Shown here piece by piece: positions 20,455-56,440 of a stretch of 64,000 nucleotides of DNA. A program made the position numbers and the translations under genes. The DNA is taken from NCBI GenBank assembly GCA_031213475.1, contig JARUPZ010000025.1, forward strand, positions 8,826,592-8,890,591, read 5' to 3'. Each line of letters opens with the position of its first letter. The first letter of the stretch is position 1. The DNA is from Nereocystis luetkeana (Eukaryota > Sar > Phaeophyceae > Laminariales > Laminariaceae). Below the pieces are notes generated by a model. The model did not search any database and had not been told where the DNA came from. It saw only the letters and a list, made by a program, of their open reading frames with translations.

Positions 20455-20512
20455 CTACCCCTTAGGGACCGCACTCAAGTTTCGGGAACAAGTTACTTGG
20501 AATTAGAGTCAT
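20455..20512. mobile_element. half GTCCCC fold-back element
   Basis: One arm only: CCCCTTAGGGACCGCACTCA to TTGGAATTAGAGTC. Confidence 0.5.
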
Positions 20513-21229
20513 GCACATGTGCGTGTACAGCAGCAGCAGCGCAGCACTAAAAAAAGGGTTGACATTTACACACGGCACATGTTTTACATGTGAAACCGTG
20601 GCGAGCGCAAGCTTGTTTTCAACCATTCGCAAAACATTGAAGAAAAAGTGAAAGGTAAGAAAAGTGCGGCGGTCGCTCGGAACTCGCGCGACAGAATATT
20701 CGTACTTAACGTCTGTAGTCAACGTGTTTTGCGTACGATGGTGGAAGACCCATTTTGTATTTATCGAACAAGTCAATAATGTCATCGAAAAGTCTTACCA
20801 GTCCTGCTTTTCATTTTTTTATAGATTTCGGTCGGCGGTTGTAGAACAGGCTTCAGCTACTGTAGCTCGAACGGGGTCCTTCCTTTTTGGCGCGGTGCAC
20901 AAACGTATCTCGCATTCGCTTATAGCACTGAACGACACGCGTAGCCGACGTATGACTTAGTATACAGAGCTGACTATAATACAATACCGACCAACCACTC
21001 AGACGAACTCACAGCTCACGTATAGGTAATTTAACTTTGAACAGAAAATGTGTTTTTCGTCCGCCCTCCGATATGGATGCCCAACATTCATATTTACACG
21101 TGAGGCCGAGCAAATGATGGAAACCCCTACCATCTAGTTCGTCTTGTATCCCAAGCGGTGATTCTCCCCCAGGCAGCCGACTGGTGACGAAATTCATACC
21201 AGGTAGGCAGCAGTATTCCAATGCGAGGA

Positions 21230-21610
21230 AGGCTCGAATCCTCTCCAAACCGTCTCCCATCTAGCCAACCCGTCAACCAACCACACAGCCACTCCTCGGA
21301 CCAACCAACCAAGCATCGCGCTACCCAACCCACCAACCATCGAATCGATCAGACAATCGACTAACCATCGAATCAACCAATCAACCAACTATCACTTGAC
21401 AGAATCAACCAACCCATCAACCATCCATCCAATCAATCAGAGGCTACAACCCTGCGGTATTCGAGGACCATCGGCCCACGTCGGACTGGAACATGGGTAT
21501 ACGATATATTACCGAAGGGGAAAATAAGCTCAACCATGAATTCAACCAATCAACCAGCCAATCAACCAATGACCCAATCAACAACTGACCGATTGACCGA
21601 TCGACCCACC
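21230..21610. repeat. CAACCAAT-type tract
   Basis: Diverged CAAC, CAAT and CGAC tetranucleotide repeats on the plus strand; minus-strand frames give Trp/Leu/Gly-rich peptides of no protein character. Confidence 0.6.
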
Positions 21611-21654
21611 GACCTACCAACCAACCACCACGGATAAAACCGTGGACGAGAACT

Positions 21655-21750
21655 TAATCCCTTTAGTACTGCAGTCCCACTTTGGGGACACACTACTCTA
21701 ATTCCAAGTGGTTTTTCCCCGAAACGGGACTGCAGTTCTAAAGGGTTAAC
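21655..21750. mobile_element. GTCCCC fold-back element
   Basis: Arms TTAATCCCTTTAGTACTGCA and TGCAGTTCTAAAGGGTTAAC. Confidence 0.72.
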
Positions 21751-22564
21751 CCTCTTGGGGGCTTCAGATGGGGAAAATCGATGACTGCAGAGCAAAAGCC
21801 CCACTGCATGATGAGGGGATAATTAAACTTGGTGTCCGAGTTACAATAGTTGAAAGCAAGGAGTCGTACGGCATGGGTGCGACATGATCCTATACCCCTA
21901 CTGCTCGGCGCGCATGCTGATCCTAGGCACAATGGTTGAGTATCACCAGCGCAGTGAAACGAAATCGTTTGGGTCGCTACTGTACGTCCAACACCCAAAG
22001 GAGTTCACCGGATTGACCTACGAGTACCTCCTATTGATACTGACGTAGACGGGCGACTCCTGAGTACTACAGATAGTACCTGTACTACTCTACTGCAGCT
22101 GCCGGTTCTCCACCAGCCCTTGGTGCTTGTAGCGAGTGAGCTGAGAAGAAACGCCTTCCAGTCCTCCACAGTGCACGTACATCAGCTGTGGCTGCGAATC
22201 GGAGCAAAAAACGAACTACTGTAGATTAGGAACGGTTGCCATCACGAGCTGTTGCGAGATTCCTTTAAAAAAAACGTCGAGGGCCGCACTCCTGTTTTGG
22301 GACAGAATGACTTGGAATTAGAGACCAAGAGGTGTCCCCGTGCAGTGCACTGTTAATAGTAGAATGAAGCCCATTGGGGCCTTCGGAAGGAAAAAGTATT
22401 GATAAATATGACTTGACTATAGTACGGCATCGACCACGCGATGATTGAAGAAAAAACCCATGCTCCTGGCTTCTGGGATAGGGGGGATGCGTCCCACGTG
22501 CAATTTAGGGAGGGATATGTGCGACGCACGCGCTTGCATAATGACACTCGTACTGGGAGTACTA

Positions 22565-23225
22565 GGGCTGTTCACGGGTCGGGTCAACAAACCTCGCCCG
22601 TCATGTCGAGTCAGGCCGGGTAAGGGTGATCCGATCCGACCACGTGAGAGATTGACAACCTCCTGACCCGACCCCACCCGACCCGTGTGAATTTGAAACC
22701 TCCTGACCCGACCCGACCTCGCCCGTGAGAGTCTGAAAACCTCCTGACTCGACCCGACCCGACCCGACCCGACCCGACCCGACCCGACCCGACCCGACCC
22801 GACCCGACCCGACCCGACCCGACCCGACCCGACCCGACCCGACCCGTGTGAATTTGAAACCTCCTGACCCGACCCGACCCCGCCCTTGAGAGTTTGAAAA
22901 CCTCCTGACTCGACCCGACCCGACCCGACCCGACCCGACCCGACCCGACCCGACCCGACCCGACCCGACCCGACCCGACCCGACCCGACCCGACCCGACC
23001 CGACCCGACCCGACCCGACCCGACCCGACCCGACCCGACCCGACCCGACCCGACCCGACCCGACCCGCCCGACACGACCCGACACGACCCGACCCGACCC
23101 GACCCGACACGACCCGACCCGTGGGAGTTTGAAAACGCTTGACCAGGCCCGACCCGATCCGACCCGTGATATTTTTAAACGTTCCTGACCTGATCCGAAC
23201 CGCGCTTCAGGTCCTGACCCGTGAT
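22565..23225. repeat. CCCGA pentamer satellite, largest block
   Basis: Long pure (CCCGA)n runs separated by a spacer of about 25 bases (GTGTGAATTTGAAACCTCCT or GTGAGAGTTTGAAAACC). All minus frames read Arg-Val-Gly-Ser-Gly repeats, which is a by-product of the pentamer. Confidence 0.85.
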
Positions 23226-23359
23226 GAGCAATGGAAAGTATATCGCACTTGTTCTTGCGTTGTGGGTTCGACCTATTGACTGGTTGATACTCAGCTTTGC
23301 AAGCTTGCACACCTCGGACGGACCATCGAGTCCCACTTCATTATCTACTGTAGATATTT

Positions 23360-23560
23360 CGGGACATGCTAATTCTTGATCTTTATGATCTGTATGATCT
23401 AGCTCATGTTGCAGGGTGGGGGCCGTCATAAATTGCGTGATCTTTAGAGCATATTTATTGGATTAGATCTGCACTGCCTGTACAGATCCTCACAGCATGC
23501 AACAATATCATAACAGCAGGTCCGCATCTACTGCTGTAGATTAGTTAGATCGTCGTTTCG
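23360..23560 (-). repeat. GATC-rich element
   Basis: Contains CTTGATCTTTATGATCTGT, ATGATCTAGCTCATGTTGCA, GGGTGGGGGCCGT and the GGATTAGATCTGCACTG block. Confidence 0.6.
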
Positions 23561-23694
23561 TCCGGACGTGCGCAAGCTTGTAACTGTAACTGTCGCCAAC
23601 CACCTGCGACTGTGCGCCAGAGCAAATGCATGGAAACAAAATCCCCCAGAAAGATTCAGACAACTACCGGGGAAACCTCATGGGCGGCCATGCG

Positions 23695-23800
23695 ATACCC
23701 ATGTGTTGCCCATGGGCTACCCATGGATTACCCACGGGGGGTACCCATGGGGCGGGTACCCATGGGGTACCCATGGGCTACTCATGGGTAAATGTGCGAA
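23695..23800. repeat. TACCCATGGG tandem
   Basis: About eight copies of a palindromic CCCATGGG(T/C)(A/T)AC unit at 10-17 base spacing. Confidence 0.6.
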
Positions 23801-24309
23801 CGGCCCTCACGAACGGCGACCCAAATAAGAGTGGGAAGGCGTTAACGTGTTAAATGGTACAAGGTAGTTTCAGGGGATCGATCACCATAGTCTCATTTCT
23901 TGGGGGTTCCAGTCTAAATGAAGGCGTTTCGCAGCAGGAGCCACTTTGAAACTCCGCGAACGGCTACGATATCTTTCAAAACGACGCGAACGAACGTGGT
24001 ACAATACACGAAACAAGCCACCTTGCTACTCCCACCTACCCCCCCGACCGCCCATACGACTACGGCCATGCATCACCCCCCCCCCCCGCCCCCCCAACAC
24101 CCAGCATCTCCGCCTGTCCTCAAATGCGAGCCGTATCGACTTTGGAGGGGGAAACATGCTTCCGTACTTTTACGGGGGGAAAAGTAATGATAAACAAACA
24201 TGGTGCGTGAACATAGGAGGATACTGGTTTTGGGGCCCATCGTGGGTTTGGGCTATTAATACTACTGTATGTATTCCGCTTTATGTATTAGTACAGTAGG
24301 TATCACTAT

Positions 24310-24530
24310 GTAAATGCTACGACGTGCCAGGTACCAGGGTACCAGGCATGTATTACTATTTAATACCAGGTACGTATTGCTATGCATTGCTATGTATTAC
24401 CAGGTACCTGGTACTATGTATTGCTACGTATTACTATGTATTGCTACGATGTACCAGGTATTTCCTTTGTATTGCTATGTACTACCGGTATTTAATACCA
24501 TGTAATACTTTTTACTACTATTGCCCTCCG
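24310..24530. repeat. TACCAGG / TATTACTATG tract
   Basis: Alternating ACCAGGTACC-type palindromes and ATTGCTATGTATTACT repeats; the densest cluster of the TACC(A/T)GGTA motif in the window. Confidence 0.6.
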
Positions 24531-24559
24531 TAAACGAGAAAAGTACTGCTGTGCTGTAC

Positions 24560-48652
<24,093 letters not shown>

Positions 48653-48779
48653 GTAGACTTTTTCTCAAGGTATTACAGTCTAACCTTTAGTGATAGAGAT
48701 GTGAGTCCGCAAGGCTTGAGCCACCAACTAGATTTTAGTTGGAAGTCGGGAACTCCGCTGGCAATCAGCTGGCTTCGCT

Positions 48780-49300
48780 AGCCGGCTAGCCGACTAAATC
48801 CAGTCAGCTGGCTAAAGGCATCCACCGATTATGGATGGCAGCCGGCACCGCTGTCTGGTTGCTCGCGGTTGTAGGAACACCAGGTGGACACCGCACGAAA
48901 CGGTGCTGGTAGACTGGTAGAACACGCGAACAGACAGGGGCCGTGGCTTGTAGCTGGCCAGTGGTCGGTGGGCCAGGTATTTCGTGATTTTTCGCGATTT
49001 CACGAGTTCATCGCTACGTAGGCGGCGAATCGGGGGATAGGCGAGAGAAAAAGCAACACCGCAGGTGGACCGCGACGTACGAGGTACAGGCAGCGCGCGC
49101 GGAAGCGTCAACACCGTGCATCGCAACGACTGGGAGGTTGAATTTCGACTCAAGGACGCCGTGCGGCGCGACACGACCGAGATGAGCAGAAAGTCCAGTG
49201 GTGCGGGCAGAAATTCGAAACATAAAATAAAAAAAAATCATGAAAAAAACAAAACAAAATCAAAACGAAAATACACCTAACAAAACACAAAACAAAACTC
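48780..49300. other. no supported gene; fragment shared with 32.6 kb
   Basis: CGGTGCTGGTAGACTGGTAG and GCTTGTAGCTGGCCAG recur near 32670-32720. Both strands from 49065 to 49210 have short protein-like frames but no family match or clear splice sites. Confidence 0.35.
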
Positions 49301-49302
49301 GC

Positions 49303-49464
49303 CTGTTGGGTAGACGCGGAGAAAAATCTCCGCGTATGTGATCCGCGGTGGTGATCACACGTGCGGGGGGGGGGTTCAAGGCCGCTCTGGGCAAGTCGCG
49401 CGAACTGATTCCGAGTCCCCTGCCGCTGACTTCCTCGTCGCTGCTGTTGTCGATGCTGCTGTGG

Positions 49465-49507
<43 letters not shown>

Positions 49508-49510
49508 GCC
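49303..49510 (-). CDS. possible Ser-rich upstream exon of the PLP-enzyme gene
   Basis: A frame over the CTG repeat reads a Ser run, then NSHSSIDNSSDEEVSGRG and, further on, VITTADHIRGDFSPRLPN, ending at CAACAG with a GCGAGT (GC-type) donor. It would join in phase to CTGCAAG at about 48519. The upper border is unknown. Confidence 0.2.
49456..49505. repeat. (CTG)n microsatellite
   Basis: About 15 CTG triplets after a looser CTGTTG start. Confidence 0.8.
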
Positions 49511-49559
49511 GGTGCGGCGGACCGTGGCAAACAGAAGGGGATGGGTGGTCTGTTACCTG

Positions 49560-51130
49560 AGGATGAGGGAGAAGTCGAGGGGGAGAGCAGGAGGGGGGGG
49601 GGGGAGGGGGGTTACCCTACAAAGCACGAAAATAATTTTGAGTGTGTACATACATATTTGAAGAGCCGGGGTTGCCCTTCGAAAACCTTCAAAAAGAGGT
49701 CGACCGTGACGAGCCGAAGGAGATGGGGTGACAAGATACCTGATGGAGGAGGTGGGGGGGGGGGGGGAGGGGAGGACGGCTGCACTGTAAAGCACAGAAA
49801 CACGCCTTCGTACATACCTGGCGCAAAAAGGGGGGGGGGGGGGGGGGTCTAATTCAAATCGACCTACCGTATTGCTAAGAACGATATGAATGGCCTCGTA
49901 CGGAGGCGGGGTTGTTCTATAAGGCACAGAAACAAGCCTCTGTACCACAGACTTGTTGAAAGAGGAGGGGGGGGGAGGGGCGTACCAATTTGCTGCTCGC
50001 CCTAAGTCATTTGACCATTGACCATGCATCCCTCTCGAGACGGAGCACCGATCTTACTGCTACTCGAGAGACCCCAACATTCGGGCGCTAAGTTTCCTTC
50101 CATTTATTACAAACCACAGTTTTTTTTTTGCTGTTTTTTTCATCTCCTTCCCGTTTCTCCGTCTGTGGCCACCATCTACCTCCCAGGATGAAGCAGGGGG
50201 GGTGGGACTTGCTCCGTAACGCACGGAAACAACTCTTCGTATAGACTTGGAAAAAGAGACGGGGGGGAGGGGGGTCGCCATCTCAAATCGACCGCCCGTG
50301 GTAATATCAACGACGCGGACGGCAATACGTACACGGAGGCGGAGGCGGGGGGAGGGGGGGGGGGTGCTTTGCAAAGCACAGAAACAAGCCTTCGTACAGA
50401 CTCGGTAAAAGGGTAGAGGGAGTTGCTCAGTAAAGCAAAGAAACAAGCCTTCCTACGGACTTGGCGGAAGAGGGGCGGAGGGGGGTGCCGATCAAATGAC
50501 GAACGGCACGGATGACCTGGTACCTCGCGGAGGCGGAGGCGAGGGGGGGGCGGTGTACTCATTTGTTGCTTGCCTTAGTCATTTGACCATTGACCACGCA
50601 TCCCTTTCGAGACGGAGCGGGAGGGGGGGGGGCGTACTCATTTGTTGCTTGCCTTAGTCATTTGACCATTGACCACGCATCCCTTTCGAGACGGAGCGAG
50701 GGGGGGGGGGGCGTACTCATTTGTTGCTTGCCTTAGTCATTTGACCATTGACCACGCATCCCTTTCGAGACGGAGCGAGGGGGGGGGGGGGCGTACTCAT
50801 TTGTCGCTAGCCATAGTCATTCGACCACTGACCACGCATCCCTTTCGAGCCAGAGCAAGGGGAGGGGGGCGGTATTCATGTCATGCATGGCCGCAGTCGT
50901 ATTACGATAGACGCTCGCATCCCTACAATGCTGGGTGTGTGCGTGTGTGCTCCATGAAGCACAGAAACAACTACCAGGTATTCGTACAGACTTGGTAACA
51001 GAGAAGGGGAGGGGGGGGGGGGTTGCTCTGTAAAACACACAAACAATCCTTAGTCGTACACTGGCTTGAAAAAATGGGGGGGGGGGGGGGGGGCGCCATT
51101 GCGAAAATCGGCCGACGGTGGTAAGCCGTA
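49560..51130. repeat. G-run-rich region with repeated TACTCATTTG and GCACAGAAACAAGCCT units
   Basis: More than ten runs of 8-18 G alternate with two short repeats: AAAGCACAGAAACAAGCC, TTCGTACAGACTTGG; and the TACTCATTTGTTGCTTGCC unit, which is tandem four times at 50555-50880. Pro-rich minus frames are by-products of the G runs. Confidence 0.6.
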
Positions 51131-51199
51131 GGAGATGGGCGGTTTTCACCTGATGGAGGCGAGGTGCGGATTGTCAACCATTTGATCGAAACTGGGATA

Positions 51200-51530
51200 T
51201 GCCGTATAGACTACTGATAGATAATACGCTACCCGTGGTATCAACTATTTCACGCCTACTGTGGGACAGATCATGATCTACAGTAGATAATCTATTGTAG
51301 TTCCTCGGGCAGATGAGACAGATCATGATCTAGATCATCCACATCCTAACTGGCCGTTGTGAGAGGTTGTGCAGGATCTGCGTAGTACAGCTCAAATCCT
51401 GGAAACATGTCTTAGATCACACAGATGATACACACCCGGTGACACGAGCTAGATCATGCAGATCAGGGATCTGTCCGCCCTGAAACATATAGATCATGAA
51501 GTGGGGATCGATGATCTGCACATGATCTGT
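51200..51530 (+). repeat. GATC-rich element
   Basis: AACTGGCCGTTGTGAGAGGT, CCTGGAAACATGTCTTAGAT and CGCCCTGAAACATATAGATC in the family order. Confidence 0.65.
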
Positions 51531-51679
51531 CCGAGTCTTGCACTTTCCCCCTTGGAAACCCCAAAAAGGGAACACGGTATCAATCAGCGTTGGAAGAATT
51601 ATCAGCAGGGGAAGGGCTCTGGGCGTCCTGGATGTTGGGTACTGCAGAAAGAAAGGACGACGACCAATGCAACATTGAA

Positions 51680-52041
51680 TACCACCACCACCACCACCAC
51701 CACCAACAGCAGCAACAGCAACAACAACCGAGACACCACCATCACCACCACCACCACCGACACTACACCATCAACACCACCACCACTACACCATTAACAC
51801 CACGACCAAAAACCACAATAACAGCGATTACCTCTGGTCTGCCATGGATGGGACCAAACCAGACGTCCAGTTACGTACCGGGTCGACATGTAAAGATGCA
51901 CTTACTCACTCCCACTCCTCGATCGAACCATCAAACTACACCACGCAAGGGACCAATTAACCAAAACCCTTTGCATTGCAGTAATGACACTCATCGTGAT
52001 TCACTGCTGTTGTCTAATTCCCCAAGCGCCCTCGTATACAC

Positions 52042-52107
<66 letters not shown>

Positions 52108-52307
52108 GCAGCAGCAGAGCAGCAGAAGCAGCAGCAGCAGCAGCAGCAAACAACAGCTCAGGAGCGTTCAGAGCTACATGTTGGTATACCAGGACGAGCA
52201 ACTTCTACCTAGGCAAGGTGCTACGACCAACGCTACTCCCACACGGTAGGTGCGCAGTGCGATACAAGCACGCACACACTATTAATAGATACCTGGTACC
52301 TCAGAGT

Positions 52308-52339
<32 letters not shown>

Positions 52340-52340
52340 C
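51680..52340. repeat. CAC and CAG triplet tracts
   Basis: (CAC)n at 51680-51790, about 22 CAG at 52042-52107 and about 12 CAG at 52301-52336. A plus frame of 219 codons (51590-52249) is His, Thr and Gln-rich; its coding status is open. Confidence 0.6.
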
Positions 52341-53224
52341 CGCAGCAGCAGCAAACAAAGAGCTTCAGAAATTACGCCGCATAAAATCACCCAAGATTCA
52401 TACCTCCGCAAACAAGGCCTTCCAAAGGCACCAGGAGACTAGCGAAGACCAAACCTAACACGGAAGGCCTCGACATCCTTGTACACAGCATTAACCCTTC
52501 AGGCGGTTCGGGTAACAAGGGCACAGCGTACCAGCTGTGCACCGTCACCACCTACGATATGTGGTACGGTGACCCCTAGTCCCGAAGCTAAAATCCTTTT
52601 AATTTCGATTGAAACCCCACCTCACAAAAAATCGTGCGCGAGAAAGAAAGAGCTCTAGACTGGATGAAAGGCAGAGAGAGGGCGCTGCGCCTTAACGTGT
52701 TGTCTACTCACATGAAGAACTGACGTTTATCCTTGTGATCACGGGGAGCAACACTCGAGCGCAGCCGTGGCCAAAGGGGAAAAGGAAAAGGTGCTACATA
52801 AAGGTGTGGCCCAAAGATAGAGATAGAATTGAGAGTTGAGAGATACCGGTACTTATTTTGCGACTTGAAAATAATGTGTACGCAACGTAAGCTGTGGAGA
52901 AACACACCAGAAGCCAGCATTTTCCAGACAGCAGCAGCAGCAGCAGCGACACTCGTCTTGGAGTAGCAGGTACGAACAGCTGTCTTCGGGGGATTGGGAA
53001 TGCTCCATTGAGTTCGCGAGCATGCAATGCGTATTGGCTAGCTATGTGGCAGCAGCGGGGAACACGTCAAACCCTTCCGGCCGGCGTGGTCGGGCTACAT
53101 AACCTACTGCTACAGCAATGGTACAGGGAAGGACATACAACCAAGATAAGGGTGATCTATGATAATAAGGGCAAATTACCTGGTGATGTATACACGGGAC
53201 TCGTACGAGTATACCTGGTACCCT

Positions 53225-53430
53225 GGTACTTATTTCGGCGCGAGTCGACGAGGGAGGAGCCTCCTTTCACAGGCACGTTCTGCTGTACCGCCGTAGTGGG
53301 GAGGGAGGTCAGATAAGGGCCTGCTTTGTCACCCCGCATCTCAGTTACGACTACAGTATAAACTACTCGTGGGGAGTGTTGTAGCGGGGAAGGAGAACGA
53401 GAGAAGGGCGAACATAGTTTACAGCAGTAC
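53225..53430 (+). mobile_element. SINE family 2, partial
   Basis: GCGCGAGTCGACGAGGGAGG, CACCCCGCATCTCAGTTACG and AGAGAAGGGCGAACATA. It is preceded by TACCTGGTACCCTGGTA. Confidence 0.5.
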
Positions 53431-53689
53431 CGTTTTATTAATAGATGTGGAAGATGAATACTCCGAGTACAATACAGCAGCAGTGGATTTGATAAGACGA
53501 GGAGGGTCGAACCATAATGATAAGGATGCCCATCCGTAAGAATATCCGTAAAAGCGCGCCATTGCACCCATGGCCCGTAACTGGTAAGACTACGGCAGTA
53601 TTTATAGCAGAGTACGCCATCGATATCACATTACTGCTACACGTCCTGCAATTGTCGTCAGAATACCGTGCCCGTCATTGACTCGCGAG

Positions 53690-54600
53690 CCCGAGTCATT
53701 TTGAAGTACTCCGTCCCCAGGGTACCAGCAGCTGAAATAACTGAGCCCTCGCGAGTCCCCGGGGCGCTGGGGTTTCCAGAAGCTGAAATGACTGAGAGTT
53801 CTCGCGAGACCCCAGGATACCATAAACTGAGTCCTCGCTTGTCTCCAGGTGGCCAGAAGCTGAAATGGCTGAGTCCTCGCGAGTCCCCAAGTTTCCAGAA
53901 GCTGAAATGACTTGAGTCCTCGCGAGTCCCCAGGGTACCCGAAGCTTGAATAACCGAGTTATCGCGAGTACCCAGGGTACGGGGAGCAGAAATGACTGAG
54001 TACTCACGAGTCCCAATGGGTACCATCGGCTGAAATGATTGAGTCCTCGCGAGTCCCCAGAGTACCCGAAGCTTGAATAACTGAGTACTCGCGAGTACCC
54101 AGGGTACGGGGAGCAGAAATGACTGAGTACTCACGATTCCCAAAGGGTACCAGGGGCTGAAATGACTGAGTCCTGGCGAGTCCCCAGTGTACCAAAAGTT
54201 GAAATGACTGGGGTCCTGGCGAGTACCGAGGCAAAGGGTCAAACCAAAAGAACACAGCAAAATGTCGTCAGAGTACCACTACCAGTCACCAGGACCCAGT
54301 CATTGACTCGGGAGTCCGAGTCATTTTGAAGCACTGAGTCTTCAGAGTATAGCTGAGTCCTCGCGAGTCCTTGGGGTTCTGAAAGCTGAAGGACTGAATC
54401 CACGCGAATCCCTAGGGTACTGATAGCCGAAATGGCTGAGTCCTCTTGAGTCTCAACAGCACTGAAAGCTGAAATGATTTGAACCCTCGCAAGTCCCTAC
54501 TGTACTGAAAGCTGAAATGACTTGAGTCCTCGCGAGTCCCCATAGTACAGAAAGCTGAAATGGCTGAATCCTCGCGACTTCTTGGGGTACTGTAAGCTGC
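53690..54600. repeat. ~43-base GAGTCCTCGCGAGTCCCC minisatellite
   Basis: About 20 units of GAGTCCTCGCGAGTCCCCAG, GGTACC, GAAGCTGAAATGACT. Minus frames give Leu/Trp/Gly-rich repeats (..LGTREDSVISASGT..) that follow the unit. Confidence 0.8.
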
Positions 54601-55129
54601 AGTTATCTGTACTCGGGGATACTGGTACTCTGACGACCTTCAAAGTACTGCTTAAATACATCAGAGGTCGTCGTCTACTTGCGGACTGCTGTGCATGTTG
54701 TACATGAAATACGAGTACTCGTGCGAGTAGCATTCTTACTTTTTTTATCATCAAACTCGTACTCGTACATGCCAGATATGAAGCAGGCAAAGTACAGAAG
54801 TAGTGCCCAATATATGTGGTATACAATAAACAGTAAGTGGTAGTTTTTTCATCCCTTAAATGCCTTACTTGAATCAGACAAATGACTGGCAATATGCCTT
54901 AGGCTTGCCTTACAACCCCAGGTGAGCCCGAACCCCGGCTTTTGGGAGTTCTTATGTGTAGCGACGTTACTGCAGTGCACTCAAGAGCTAAGGCAAGGCA
55001 CGTAAGGCACGATATAGCGTCTAAGGCAACCCTCTGCTGGGAAAAGTCTCTAAGGCAAAAGGTAAGGCATGCCTTAGCGGCCAGGGCTTAGCATGTATTG
55101 GTAAGGTCACTCGTACTGCGCGCGTGTTG

Positions 55130-55225
55130 TGTATTGTTTGTTATTCTTGTTATCCCATTAACTCATCGCCACAACAATGCACTCCGTGGTGCAGGGCAGG
55201 CTCCAAGAAGTCTGGAGTGGAATAT
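55130..55225 (+). repeat. short interspersed repeat (TCCAATAACTCTGGAGTGGAA family), copy 3
   Basis: ATTAACTCATCGCCACAACA, ATGCACTCCGTGGTGCAGG and GTCTGGAGTGGAATATTAAT. Confidence 0.55.
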
Positions 55226-55599
55226 TAATATTACCTCGGGCAAATAAATGTTTCAGGAGGAAACCTAAAAGAAAACGAGAAAAATGCTACTGTACGCATA
55301 CTGTAACAGTAACTGCTACGAATCGTATTCCTCGGAGAAAAAAAACAAACAAGAGAATACGCAGACTTGCAGGCCCCGCAGGCAGCGCGGCAGGGTGTAG
55401 CACCGAGCTAAACAGAATTGACCACCAAGGGCAAGAAAGAAGCGAGCAAAAACAGCAACGAAAATGAACAGGCGATATATGCAGGGAAGAACGGGGGAAA
55501 AAAAAAACGAAAAAGGGATAGGAAAACGGAAAAGGGGAAAAGTGGAAAAAATAGAGAACAAGGAACGAGGCAGAGGGAAGAAAAAGGAGGAAGGAAAAC

Positions 55600-56440
55600 G
55601 GCAGTCAGTCTATTATGGCAGACCGCCTGCCCCCTGCCCCCCCGCCCTCCTCCCGCGCGCTTGTATTGGCGCCAACGGTAGAGTCGCGGTTGTAACCGCC
55701 TCGTGTCGTCGCTCTGTCGTTGCTCCCTCCGTTGCCGCACGTAGGCCTCCGCCCCTTCCTCTGCCCGTTGGAAGCATCTGCCGACCTTCTGTGCGGCCTC
55801 GTGCCACCATTGCCTTTCACACTCGATGCCGAACGCCCCAAGGTCCTGCCCTAGGTCCTTCATCCAGTCCCACCCACTCCTGATCCCCCGGAGAAGGCTT
55901 TATCCTCGGCCATCTCCCCGAACATCACCTTCCTCGGCAGGCGCTCCTCTTCCATGCGTGCCACGAAGCCCGCGGGCAATACCCTTCGCCTGCGTACCGT
56001 CGTCTCGGCGCTCTCGGAGTCTGTCCTGAGAAGCTCGTTGGCATAGAGTTGACGTAACGTAGAATGTGGTACTATTAATAGCGCTTTCGTTTCCTCTAGC
56101 CGAGGTATCGCGGGAGCATCCGGTGGTGGGCCTTCCGCACGTAGCCTGTCGCAGTCGGCCTTGCTCGGGCTCCGCGCGGCGCACCCGTAGAATGGCGTCC
56201 CGATTGCCTCGGGCTTCCGGCATCCGCACCTTCAGGCGTAGAGCACACACCCGGACAGGCGTAGATTTCCGTCTTGTACCGCCCGAAGCACGCCCATGCC
56301 CTCTGGAGTCGACGCGTTATCTCGTCACCTCTGAGGTCCCAATCTGCGCTGATAGCCCCGCCACCGAGAGCGCACAAACTCGAGCGTTTGTTGTGTACCA
56401 GGGTGACTTGCCGCTCTGTCCGGAAATATAAGAAAACGTT
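55600..56440 (-). mobile_element. 3' fragment of a LINE reverse transcriptase ORF
   Basis: Across several minus-strand frames it reads DWDLRGDEITRRLQRAWACF and GRYKTEIY, LRLKVRMPEAR, AHHRML, RRRRVLPAGFVARMEEERLP, RKVMFGEMAED, and MKDLGQDLGAFGIECERQWW. This is the C-terminal tail typical of CR1/Jockey-like LINE ORF2 proteins (RR..L.(W)AG.VARM...RLP..V.FGE, then W.D.....L..FGI...W...A). It is 5' truncated, has several frame changes and carries TATTAATA at 56071 within the coding part. No 5' end or target duplication was found. Confidence 0.65.

Noticed and set aside
22417-23310. 297-codon minus frame of RVGSG repeats
   Set aside because: A pentamer cannot encode anything but a five-residue cycle; the same cycle appears in all three frames.
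49065-49280. Plus frame NDWEVEFRLKDAVRRDTTEM
   Set aside because: Protein-like, but short, with no splice partners and no family; the opposite strand is also open. Left as unexplained.
49538-51180. Many Pro-rich minus frames of 60-160 codons
   Set aside because: They come from the G runs and repeated short units; none has a start, splice site or motif that can be defended.
51590-52249. 219-codon His/Gln-rich plus frame
   Set aside because: Mostly CAC and CAG repeats; the non-repeat parts show no domain and no splice-supported neighbours.
55418-55883. Lys/Arg/Glu-rich plus frames
   Set aside because: They run opposite to the LINE fragment and through an A/G-rich tract; no family resemblance.
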